Source of the DNA: CAZWHE01 sp964633825
GTDB taxonomy: Bacteria > Planctomycetota > B15-G4 > CAYZWU01
Assembly (NCBI GenBank): GCA_964633825.1
Contig: CAZWHE010000161.1
Location: 1 to 9,037 of the forward strand
Length of the DNA: 9,037 nucleotides
Direction: 5' to 3'
Positions 1 through 6,409 of the stretch are shown here, in pieces. How positions within the stretch are numbered: position 1 is the stretch's first letter; every line of letters starts with the position of its first letter. A program made the translations under genes and the position numbers. The notes beneath the pieces were generated by a model. It was not told where the DNA came from, searched no databases, and saw nothing but the letters and a program-made list of their open reading frames with translations.

Positions 1-1
1 G

Positions 2-859
2 AAACTGACCGACATCTTTGGAGAGGTTCGTCTCGATCTCGAGATGCCGAGCCGCGGGGGTGGGCGTTTCGAACTGAAGGGCCATTCATCGAACCTCTCA
101 TTCTCCCTCGAGGAAAGGGAGTTCACCAACATCGCTTCCACCTTTCTGGTCGATGAGTCGGAAATGAAGATCATCGGCCTGGAAGGGAGCTACTGCGGAG
201 GTCGAATCGAGGGGGGCGGGGATACATTTTCAATGACTTTCGCATCTCCTGCGCCTTTCAAGGGAGGCATCAGCGTTTCGAACGCCCAGCTGAAACAGGT
301 CCTCGGCAAAAGCCGCTACGCCTTCAGGGACATCTCGGGGATTCTCGATTGGGAGGCGTCCTTCGAGGGAGAAATGGAGTCTCTCAACCGCGCCGGGGCC
401 GAGGGCCGCCTGACCGTGGGAAGGGGCCGTCTCTGGAGGCTGCCCGTTTTCTCGACGCTCTGGGGGCCGATCGGTGATTTCTTCTCTCTCGGCCAACCGC
501 CCACCTTCGAAACAGGCAGCGCCGAGTTCCGTCTCGAAAAGGGCAGCATTGTCCTCTCGAAAGCGATCCTGAACTCCCCTCTTTTGACGCTTCGGGGGGG
601 CGGGATCCTGGGTCCCGACCACGCCGAGATCACGGTCGTCCCGGCCGTGGGGCCGAAGCTTCCCATCATCGGTTCGGTGATCGCGCCTTTGATGGACCTG
701 ATCAACAAAGGCATTTTCAACCTGAGGGTTTCGGGGCCTTACGACAGCATGGAGGTCAGCTACGATCCCATTGTGACCAGCATTTTCGGGCGCGGAAAAA
801 TCCTGCAGAGAGGGAGGTGTTACCCCAGGAGCAAGTACGAGATTTCGGGGCGCTTCTGA
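2..859 (+). CDS. AsmA-like envelope protein, C-terminal part (5' end outside window)
   Basis: The reading frame is open from base 2, so this is the 3' end of a longer gene; the ATG at 44 is internal, not the start. The visible 285 residues are rich in short alternating beta strands and glycine. A run near the end (from about the motif WGPIGDFF, through a G-x-I-V-L-x-x-A segment, to the closing V-S-G-x-x-x-x-x-x-V stretch) resembles the AsmA-like C-terminal region found in large envelope proteins of Gram-negative and PVC bacteria. Members of the AsmA/TamB group are long periplasmic beta-rich proteins, usually anchored by an N-terminal membrane helix, that act in outer-membrane lipid or protein homeostasis. 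The N-terminal anchor is not visible here. The last 20 or so residues are basic and look unlike the family core. manC follows 18 nt later on the same strand, suggesting co-transcription. The family call is from pattern recognition only; exact role unknown. Confidence 0.72.
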   Translation, partial: KLTDIFGEVRLDLEMPSRGGGRFELKGHSSNLSFSLEEREFTNIASTFLVDESEMKIIGLEGSYCGGRIEGGGDTFSMTFASPAPFKGGISVSNAQLKQVLGKSRYAFRDISGILDWEASFEGEMESLNRAGAEGRLTVGRGRLWRLPVFSTLWGPIGDFFSLGQPPTFETGSAEFRLEKGSIVLSKAILNSPLLTLRGGGILGPDHAEITVVPAVGPKLPIIGSVIAPLMDLINKGIFNLRVSGPYDSMEVSYDPIVTSIFGRGKILQRGRCYPRSKYEISGRF

Positions 860-877
860 TAGAAAGGATCGAGTCGC

Positions 878-1942
878 ATGCTTTACGTGGTGATCATGGC
901 GGGCGGTACGGGAACCCGGTTCTGGCCGGCGAGCCGCGTCGCCCGTCCCAAGCAGTTCCTGTCGTTCGGAGCGGGCAGGCCCCTTATCGAGGAAACGCTT
1001 CACAGGCTGAGCGGTCTTGTTCCGCCGGAGCGAATACTCGTCATGACCAACGCCGAATACGTGGGGCTCGCTTCGGAGATCGTGCCCGAGATTCCGGCCG
1101 AAAACTTCGTCGGCGAACCGGCCTGCCGGGACACGTCGGCCTGCATCGGGCTGGCCGCCGTGATTCTCAGGCGGCGCGACCCCGACGCCGTAATGGCCGT
1201 TGTCCCGTCGGATCATCTCATCAGGCCGGCCGAGCTTTTCACGGCAACGCTCGACGCCGCCGGCGGGTTCGTGAAGACGCACAAAGAGACGCTCGTCACC
1301 TTCGGCATCGAACCGACCGTTCCGGCAACGGGGTACGGCTACATCAAAACAGGAGAAGAGATCGCCGTGCGCGACGGCATCGCTTTCTCCAGAGCGGAGC
1401 GGTTTCACGAGAAGCCGACCCCTGAAAAAGCGAAGGAGTTCCTCAAAGAAGGCGGATTCTGCTGGAACTCGGGGATCTTTGTTTGGCGCGCCGACGCGAT
1501 CCTCGGGTGCATCGAGGAATTCCTCCCCGATCTTTACACCGGAATCGACCTCCTGTCGGACAAAGTGGGAACGGCACAGTTCTCCGACGCTTTACAGAAG
1601 ATCTACCCTGGTCTTCCCAAGATCTCCATCGACTACGGGGTCATGGAAAAAGCGCCCGACAAGGCCGTGGCCGCCGTGAAATACTTCTGGGACGATGTGG
1701 GCTCGTGGGCCGCGCTGGAGCGCATCCTCGAACCCGACAACGACGGGAACCGCGTTCACGGAGATTTCGAGGGAGAGAAGTCCTCCAACCTGATCGTCTC
1801 GGCCACGGGCGGGATCGTTGCGGCCCTGGGGGTGAAGGACCTGATCATCGTCCACACGCCCGATGCAACCCTCGTCTGCAGAAAGGAGGACGCTGAAAAG
1901 GTAAAAAAAATCGTGGAGCGGCTTGGGGATGAGTACAGGTAA
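878..1942 (+). CDS. manC: Mannose-1-phosphate guanylyltransferase (GDP-mannose pyrophosphorylase), monofunctional
   Basis: The product (354 aa) should make GDP-mannose from mannose-1-phosphate and GTP in the cytoplasm, supplying mannose, and through GDP-fucose or rhamnose routes other sugars, for envelope polysaccharide and glycosylation. The nucleotidyltransferase signature GG-x-G-x-R-x2-P-x6-PK is at residues 9-25. Other family motifs follow in order: EPACRDT (80-86), VPSDH (109-113), PATGYGYI (149-156), FHEKP (176-180), WNSGIFVW (196-203), SIDYGVMEK (250-258) and DVGSW (273-277). The C-terminal isomerase cupin of bifunctional ManC/AlgA enzymes is absent; the length fits the single-domain form. 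The start at 878 is set by the signature lying right at the N terminus and by an AAAGGA box at 863-868. It sits 18 nt after the AsmA-like gene, so the two are probably co-transcribed. No clear intrinsic terminator follows it. Confidence 0.93.
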   Translation: MLYVVIMAGGTGTRFWPASRVARPKQFLSFGAGRPLIEETLHRLSGLVPPERILVMTNAEYVGLASEIVPEIPAENFVGEPACRDTSACIGLAAVILRRRDPDAVMAVVPSDHLIRPAELFTATLDAAGGFVKTHKETLVTFGIEPTVPATGYGYIKTGEEIAVRDGIAFSRAERFHEKPTPEKAKEFLKEGGFCWNSGIFVWRADAILGCIEEFLPDLYTGIDLLSDKVGTAQFSDALQKIYPGLPKISIDYGVMEKAPDKAVAAVKYFWDDVGSWAALERILEPDNDGNRVHGDFEGEKSSNLIVSATGGIVAALGVKDLIIVHTPDATLVCRKEDAEKVKKIVERLGDEYR

Positions 1943-2023
1943 ATAATCGGCGGATTTCTTTTTTAATCCACGTGAACCTCCGCGATTTTGTTCCGTTTGT
2001 TTCCGGCAGGAGGGGAAATCCAT

Positions 2024-2059
2024 ATGCAGAGGGGAGCGATCATTGTTATTGGTATTTAA
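2024..2059 (+). CDS. Possible 11-codon leader peptide ORF
   Basis: In the gap between manC and the toroid lipoprotein gene, an ATG at 2024 is preceded by a strong Shine-Dalgarno sequence (AGGAGGGG, 2008-2015) with an 8-nt spacer. It opens 11 codons, reading MQRGAIIVIGI, ending at TAA 2057-2059. The next gene starts 18 nt later with its own strong site. This arrangement would fit a translated leader or coupling ORF. There are no runs of one regulatory amino acid and no clear attenuator hairpin, so it may be chance or a decoy ribosome site. Evidence is positional only. Confidence 0.25.
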   Translation: MQRGAIIVIGI

Positions 2060-2065
2060 ACCGTT

Positions 2066-2072
2066 AGGAGGG
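2066..2072 (+). promoter_or_regulatory. Ribosome-binding site for the toroid lipoprotein gene
   Basis: AGGAGGG lies 5 nt ahead of the ATG at 2078. It is a near-complete anti-16S match and fixes that ATG as the start, which also gives the product a complete lipoprotein signal peptide. Confidence 0.7.
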
Positions 2073-2077
2073 TAGCC

Positions 2078-3397
2078 ATGTCCCGCCGTCAAGAAAGAAG
2101 CGTTCTGAAAGGAGTCATTTCCGGTAAAGCCCATCATATCGTTTCGGCCCTACTCTTCTGTCTCTTTCTGCCGGGGTGCGGGACAGACGGCGTCGGAAAA
2201 GACCATGAATCCACCGACGCCGTCGAGACGATCAAGGTGATCAAGAGCGAACCCTTCAACGGTCCCATGGTCCGTCCGGTCGATTCCCGGAAGCATCCGG
2301 GAGTTTTCTGCTCCTGTCCGGCCTGCGGCGGCTCCGGCAAGTGGAGCGCCGTCAGGATGGGGCTCCAGTGGCTCGAGAACCACCAGGATCCCGAAGGATA
2401 TTGGGACGCCGACAACTACAACGCCCGCTGCGCAGATAAGAGATGCTCCGGAAGGGGGCATGCGCTGAACGACGTGGGCGTCACCGGCCTGGCGCTGAAC
2501 GCTTTCCTCGATTCGGGGAGCACCGTTGCAGCAGGACCGTACAAGAAAGCGGTCAAGAAGGGCGTCAAGTATCTCTGCGATGTTCAGGATCCCGGGGACG
2601 GCTGCCTCGTTCCCAAGGAGGGCGTCCACTGGATGTACAACCACGCCATCGCCGCGCTGGCCCTGGTCAAGGCTTACGGCCTCAGTCAATGGTCGCCCCT
2701 CAAGAAGCGCGCGCAAATGGCCGTCGACTTCGTGCACGGTTCCAAGAACCCGGGCAAGGCCTGGCGCTACAACAGCGGCGAGCTCGATCCGGTCGATCAG
2801 AACGATATGTCGGTGACGGGGTGGATGGTTCTCTGTCTCGTTTATGCCGATCGGTTCGGTTTCGAGATCGACAAGCAGGACCTGCGGGACGCCCTGAAGT
2901 ATATGGACGAACTGACCGACCCCGCCACGGGCCGGACGGGCTACAAGACGAGGGGAAGCTACTCGGCGCGCGAGGCCGGCGACGAGACGGTCTGGCCCTT
3001 CGATGAAACGGAAGCCATGACGGCGCTCGCCATCTACTGCCGTATTCTGGCCGGTTCCGTGCTGTGTGATCTCGAATCACAGGAAGCGATCGTACAGGCC
3101 GGTGCGAAGCTCCTACTCGCCAGGGTCCCCGAATGGGACGAAGAGAAGGGCTGTATCGACTTCTACTACTGGTACTACGGGACGCGCGCCATGAGCCTCC
3201 TCGAAGGAGAGTACTGGAAAACCTGGATCAGCGCCGCCGACAGGGCCGTTATAGGGAACCAGGAGAGGGACGGGTGCGAGAAGGGCTCGTGGGATCCCCA
3301 CAAGGATCCCTGGGGCGACAACGGCGGCCGCGTCTACTCCACCGCGTTGATGACGCTCTGTCTCGATACGCATTTCCTGCACAAAAGAAAGTTTTAG
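2078..3397 (+). CDS. Lipoprotein with squalene-cyclase/prenyltransferase-like alpha-toroid repeats
   Basis: The product (439 aa) begins with a basic N region, a hydrophobic core (about 21-31) and a lipobox LPGC with Cys34, so it is predicted to be an exported lipoprotein. A short Cys cluster follows (C78, C80, C83; CPACGGSGK at 80-88), like half of a DnaJ-type zinc motif. From about residue 92 to the end are helical repeats typical of the squalene-hopene cyclase/prenyltransferase superfamily toroid: WLENHQDPEGYWD (98-110, containing a QxxxGxW 'QW' motif at 103-109), VGVTGLAL (133-140), a similar SVTGWMVLCL (245-254), an aromatic FYYWYYGT (362-369), and a terminal repeat from Q395 with GGRVYSTALMTL (416-427). 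I see no DxDD motif, so cyclase catalysis is unlikely; a binding or scaffold role is more plausible. Such proteins are common in planctomycetes with no settled function. It ends directly at a large inverted repeat. Confidence 0.75.
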   Translation: MSRRQERSVLKGVISGKAHHIVSALLFCLFLPGCGTDGVGKDHESTDAVETIKVIKSEPFNGPMVRPVDSRKHPGVFCSCPACGGSGKWSAVRMGLQWLENHQDPEGYWDADNYNARCADKRCSGRGHALNDVGVTGLALNAFLDSGSTVAAGPYKKAVKKGVKYLCDVQDPGDGCLVPKEGVHWMYNHAIAALALVKAYGLSQWSPLKKRAQMAVDFVHGSKNPGKAWRYNSGELDPVDQNDMSVTGWMVLCLVYADRFGFEIDKQDLRDALKYMDELTDPATGRTGYKTRGSYSAREAGDETVWPFDETEAMTALAIYCRILAGSVLCDLESQEAIVQAGAKLLLARVPEWDEEKGCIDFYYWYYGTRAMSLLEGEYWKTWISAADRAVIGNQERDGCEKGSWDPHKDPWGDNGGRVYSTALMTLCLDTHFLHKRKF

Positions 3398-3463
3398 CCC
3401 GGTTATTTCACACGTTTCATCGCACCTGGCTGCTCCGCAGTAGAAACGCGTGAAATAACCGGG
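3398..3463. repeat. 66-bp near-perfect inverted repeat between convergent genes; possible bidirectional terminator or REP-like element
   Basis: Arms of 21 nt at 3398-3418 and 3443-3463 are complementary at 20 of 21 positions. The single exception, A3412 against C3449, becomes a G-U pair in a minus-strand transcript. The 24-nt loop holds a small inner hairpin, CTGC-TCC-GCAG (3430-3440). The left arm starts at the base after the TAG stop of the upstream gene, and the minus-strand sulfatase gene ends 21 bp beyond the right arm. Position between convergent stops suits a two-way terminator, but no clean U-tract follows on the plus side (TTAGTGAG). Both ends are flanked by TTAG in the same orientation (3394-3397 and 3464-3467), which could be a target duplication or a REP-type head tetranucleotide. 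The inverted repeat itself is certain; its role is inferred. Confidence 0.85.
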
Positions 3464-3484
3464 TTAGTGAGACCGGCCGATTGA

Positions 3485-4903
3485 TTACCCCTTCCGCGGC
3501 TCGGGGATGTATGCGCCCGTCTCCTCGATCCAGGCGTCGAGCCGGTTTTCCAGCTCCCGGACTTTCCCGGGCATGGCCGGGGCCAGGTCCTTTTCCTCCG
3601 ACCTGTCGTTGGCCAGGTCGTAGAGCTTAACACGGCCGTCTTCGTAATAACGGATCAGCTTGTAATCCCCCAGGCGGACGGCGCTGCACGGGGCGGCGCC
3701 GCTTCCGTGGTAATGCGGGTAGTGCCAGAAGAGGGCGTCGCGATCGAGCTCCTTACCGCCCTTGAGCAGGGGAACGAGGCTGAGGCCGTCGAGGCGCCGG
3801 TTCCGGGGAAGCCCCGCCATCTCGAGCATGGTGGGATAGAAGTCGTTCGAAATGACGGGAACGCCGCACTCGCTCCCGGTACGGACCGTGCCGGGCCACC
3901 GGATGATCATGGGCTCGCGGATGCCGCCCTCGTGATAACGCCCCTTCCCCTCGCGGAGCGGGTGGTTGGACGTGACGCTCGCATAGTCCACGCCGCCGTT
4001 GTCGGACATGAAGATCACGATTGTCTCTTTGTCGATGCCGAGTTTCTCGAGGCGGTCGAGGATGCGCCCCACGCTTTCGTCGAGGCCGTGGACCATGCCG
4101 GCATAGCCCGTGTTTTTCCAGAGGGGATTGGGGTTCCTTTTTCTCTTTTCGTCGTATCTCTTCTTCAGGTCGGGTCTCGGCTCGATCGGCATGTGGACCG
4201 TGTAGTAGGACATGAAGAGCAGAAAGGGCTGCCGTCGGGCGAAACCATCGAGTATCTTCAGGGCTTCGTCGGTGAGGCGGTCGGTGAGATATTCGCCGTC
4301 CGGCCCGTTCTCGAGATGGGCGAGGTTGTACGGGCTGAAGTAGCCGTCGTGCGGGTGTCCCTTCCGGTTGCCGGCCACGTTGATGTCATAGCCCTGGTGC
4401 TGGGGGTGGAAAGCCTCGCCGCCGAGGTGCCATTTTCCGAGGAAGGCGGTCCGATAGCCGTGCTCCTTCAAGGCTTCGGCGATCGTCTCTTCCTCGAGGG
4501 GGAGCTCGGTTTTCGTGAACCGCGTGGCGAGAGGTTTTTTCCTGTGCCGTTCGCCCGGGATCCAGTCCGTGATCCCGAGACGCACCGGGTACTTGCCGGT
4601 CTGGATGCTCGCCCGCGTCGGCGAGCAGACGGCGCTTGCAGCATAGGCGCTCGTGAATCTCATGCCCGTTGCGGCGAGGCGGTCGATGTTCGGGGTTTCG
4701 TGAAAAGTGTTGCCGAAGGCGGCGCCGAAAGACGTGATGTCGCTCCAGCCGAGGTCGTCGGCGAGGAAAAAAAGGAAATTGGGTCTCCGCGAGGGAGAAC
4801 GGCAGGACGGTTCGAGTATGAGCGGCAGCGCGAGCGCCGCCGCGCCGCGGCCGCACCTCCGGATGAAAGCCCGCCTGCCGAACCGTTCTTCCGGTCTGGT
4901 CAT
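3485..4903 (-). CDS. Exported sulfatase (arylsulfatase family, Cys-type formylglycine)
   Basis: The product (472 aa) is a formylglycine-dependent sulfatase that should hydrolyse sulfate esters, most likely on sulfated glycans, outside the cytoplasm. The core signature CSPTR is at 93-97; Cys93 is the residue converted to formylglycine. Metal-site and active-site elements are visible: ADDLGW (48-53), GKWHLG (156-161), H237, SDNGG (300-304) and K320 in REGKGRYHEGGIREP. The length is normal for the family. The N terminus has a twin-arginine-like stretch (RRAFIRR, 10-16) and a hydrophobic segment ending EPSC (Cys34), so Tat export, possibly as a lipoprotein, is likely. It lies 21 nt downstream of the CNNM/CorC gene on the same strand, so co-transcription is probable though no functional link is evident. 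The ATG at 4903 has only a weak purine-rich leader. No sulfatase-maturating enzyme is in the window. Substrate cannot be read from the sequence. Confidence 0.93.
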   Translation of the reverse strand: MTRPEERFGRRAFIRRCGRGAAALALPLILEPSCRSPSRRPNFLFFLADDLGWSDITSFGAAFGNTFHETPNIDRLAATGMRFTSAYAASAVCSPTRASIQTGKYPVRLGITDWIPGERHRKKPLATRFTKTELPLEEETIAEALKEHGYRTAFLGKWHLGGEAFHPQHQGYDINVAGNRKGHPHDGYFSPYNLAHLENGPDGEYLTDRLTDEALKILDGFARRQPFLLFMSYYTVHMPIEPRPDLKKRYDEKRKRNPNPLWKNTGYAGMVHGLDESVGRILDRLEKLGIDKETIVIFMSDNGGVDYASVTSNHPLREGKGRYHEGGIREPMIIRWPGTVRTGSECGVPVISNDFYPTMLEMAGLPRNRRLDGLSLVPLLKGGKELDRDALFWHYPHYHGSGAAPCSAVRLGDYKLIRYYEDGRVKLYDLANDRSEEKDLAPAMPGKVRELENRLDAWIEETGAYIPEPRKG

Positions 4904-4924
4904 CTCACTCTTTTCGAGCTTCGG

Positions 4925-6292
4925 TCACTCACCGCCGTCGGGCCGATCCCTGTCGATCCGCACTGTGAGGCGTTTGATGCGCCTGTCTCCCACGTCGGTC
5001 ACCGTCAGCTTGACATTGCCCGTGGTGACCGATTCGCCCTTCTTGGGGACTTTTCCCAGAGCGGAGAAGACGTATCCGCCGATCGTTTCGAAATCCTTGC
5101 CCTCGGAGATGTCGGTTCCCAGCTCCTCGTTGAGGTCGTCGATGTGAAGCCTGGCCGGGACGTCGAAGGTCCTCTCGTCGATCGCGCGGATCTCGACGGT
5201 TTCCTCCTTGTCGTACTCGTCGACGATCTCGCCGACGATTTCCTCGAGGATGTCTTCGTTGGTCACGAGGCCGGCCGTGCCGCCGTACTCGTCGAGAACG
5301 ATGGCGATGTGGATCTGGTGCTCGCGGAACTCGAGGAGGAGCTCGGAGATCTTCTTTGTTTCGGGAATGAAATAGGGGGAGCGGACGATTTCTTCCAGGC
5401 TGATTTTTTCCGCCTTGTCCTCGAGCCACTGGATCATGATGTCCTTGACGTAGAGAACGCCGATGACGTGGTCGATGTCTTCCCTGTAAACCGGAATGCG
5501 CGAGTGTCCCAGGTCCATGGCGAGACGAATCGCCTCCTTGAGGGGGGTTTCGACCTCGACGGCCTTCATGTCCGTGCGCGGCGTCATGATGTCCGAGACC
5601 TCGGCGTCGCGCAGCTCCATGATGTTTTCGATCATGTCGGCTTCGTCCTCGCCGATGTAGCCTTCCCGCTCTCCCTCGTCCACGGCGTCTATGATCTCTT
5701 CGGCGATATGCTCCGCCTCCTCCTCGGGATTCGAGGGCTTGAGCGTCTTGACCACCGTTCTCCTGAACGGGGCCAGGAGGGCGTGAAATGGGAAGAGGAT
5801 GATCGAGAGGCTGTTCAGAAAAGGCAGTATCCTGTTGAGAACGATCTCCTCGTTGCGGGCGCCGAGCTCGGCCGGTAGTATCCTGCAGAAGAGAACGATC
5901 CAGAGGGAAGAGACGGCGAATGTCCAGACGAGGGGCGCCGGTCTGAAGAAAGCCGGTTCGTCCGGCCCGAAAAGATTCGAGATCAAGACCCAGAGACTCA
6001 GGACAAGCGCCGTCTTCGCCATGATCTCCACGGCAACGACGGTGTTGAGGATGCGGGGCAGGTTATCGAGGATCCTCTCGACCCGCTGCCGCGATTGTTC
6101 GCCCGTGATCTGCAGCAGCTTGACCCTGGAGAAGTTGTTGAGGAGAAAGTAGATGTAGGAGAATACCGAGGAGAGAAGAATGGAGAGACAGAGGATAATC
6201 GTCAGTCCCCATGAGAATGTCAAAGCACCCAGGCACAAGCCCGGCAAAGGGTCGTCCAACTCCGTCAACCTCCAAAGAGGAACTTGCCCCAT
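4925..6292 (-). CDS. CNNM/CorC (HlyC/CorC) family membrane protein with CBS pair
   Basis: From the ATG at 6292 the product is 455 aa. The N-terminal half has about four hydrophobic segments (roughly 20-52, 84-108, 118-138, 155-175), matching the CNNM/DUF21 transmembrane domain. A helical acidic linker (187-228) leads to a CBS pair (about 236-355) with the family hallmarks SDIMTPRTDM (233-242), HSRIPVY (263-269) and LDEYGGTAGLVTNEDILEEIVGEI (starting at 333). A CorC_HlyC-type C-terminal domain runs about 368-447. The family is linked to magnesium or cobalt transport and resistance; the substrate here is unknown. Start choice: the frame stays open to 6655, but that extension is antisense to hutI and unlike the family. 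ATG 6292 lacks a good ribosome site; TTG 6259, with GGAGG 9 nt ahead, is a real alternative (444 aa). The sulfatase gene follows 21 nt downstream. Confidence 0.9.
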   Translation of the reverse strand: MGQVPLWRLTELDDPLPGLCLGALTFSWGLTIILCLSILLSSVFSYIYFLLNNFSRVKLLQITGEQSRQRVERILDNLPRILNTVVAVEIMAKTALVLSLWVLISNLFGPDEPAFFRPAPLVWTFAVSSLWIVLFCRILPAELGARNEEIVLNRILPFLNSLSIILFPFHALLAPFRRTVVKTLKPSNPEEEAEHIAEEIIDAVDEGEREGYIGEDEADMIENIMELRDAEVSDIMTPRTDMKAVEVETPLKEAIRLAMDLGHSRIPVYREDIDHVIGVLYVKDIMIQWLEDKAEKISLEEIVRSPYFIPETKKISELLLEFREHQIHIAIVLDEYGGTAGLVTNEDILEEIVGEIVDEYDKEETVEIRAIDERTFDVPARLHIDDLNEELGTDISEGKDFETIGGYVFSALGKVPKKGESVTTGNVKLTVTDVGDRRIKRLTVRIDRDRPDGGE

Positions 6293-6324
6293 TTTCGTGC
6301 TTGTGGAAGGGGCCTTTTCAGGAA

Positions 6325-6354
6325 AGAATACCAGCGGCCCGCGGGCAGGATCAA
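6325..6354 (-). promoter_or_regulatory. Possible sigma70-type promoter for the CNNM-sulfatase pair
   Basis: On the minus strand, TTGATC (6354-6349) and TATTCT (6330-6325) are separated by 18 bp, each matching four of six consensus bases. The predicted start of transcription near 6318 would give a leader of about 26 nt to the ATG at 6292 or about 59 nt to the TTG at 6259. It lies in the 117-bp divergent gap where a promoter is required. The motif match is only moderate. Confidence 0.3.
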
Positions 6355-6375
6355 TAAAAAACACGGAGATAGAAA

Positions 6376-6399
6376 TTCCCCGGGACTTGTTCCCGGGAA
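6376..6399 (+). promoter_or_regulatory. Leader hairpin overlapping the hutI ribosome-binding site
   Basis: TTCCC (6376-6380) can pair with GGGAA (6395-6399), and GGGA (6382-6385) with TCCC (6391-6394). This gives a 9-bp stem with one bulged C (6381) and a 5-nt loop. The 3' arm runs into the Shine-Dalgarno sequence AAGGGA (6398-6403), which stands 6 nt before the hutI ATG. The fold could reduce access to the ribosome site, provided transcription starts upstream of 6376. It does not look like a terminator, because no T-tract follows. Confidence 0.35.
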
Positions 6400-6409
6400 G
6401 GGATAAGTC

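Noticed and set aside
230..1408. 392-codon open frame on the minus strand across the AsmA-like gene and manC
   Set aside because: The R/H/P/D-rich translation has no recognisable motif and is antisense to manC, which is certain.
1949..1983. Possible terminator after manC (GGATT/AATCC around a T-run, and GCGGA/TCCGC)
   Set aside because: Stems are only 5 bp and the T-run lies in the loop rather than after the stem, so this is not a convincing intrinsic terminator.
2078..3397. Functional squalene-hopene cyclase or prenyltransferase
   Set aside because: The protein carries a lipoprotein signal and no DxDD catalytic motif, so only the fold similarity is supported.
3707..5878. 723-codon open frame on the plus strand, antisense to the sulfatase and CNNM genes
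   Set aside because: It spans two well-recognised genes on the other strand. Its translation is a low-complexity D/E/V/R/G-rich sequence with no domain, as expected for a shadow frame in GC-rich DNA.
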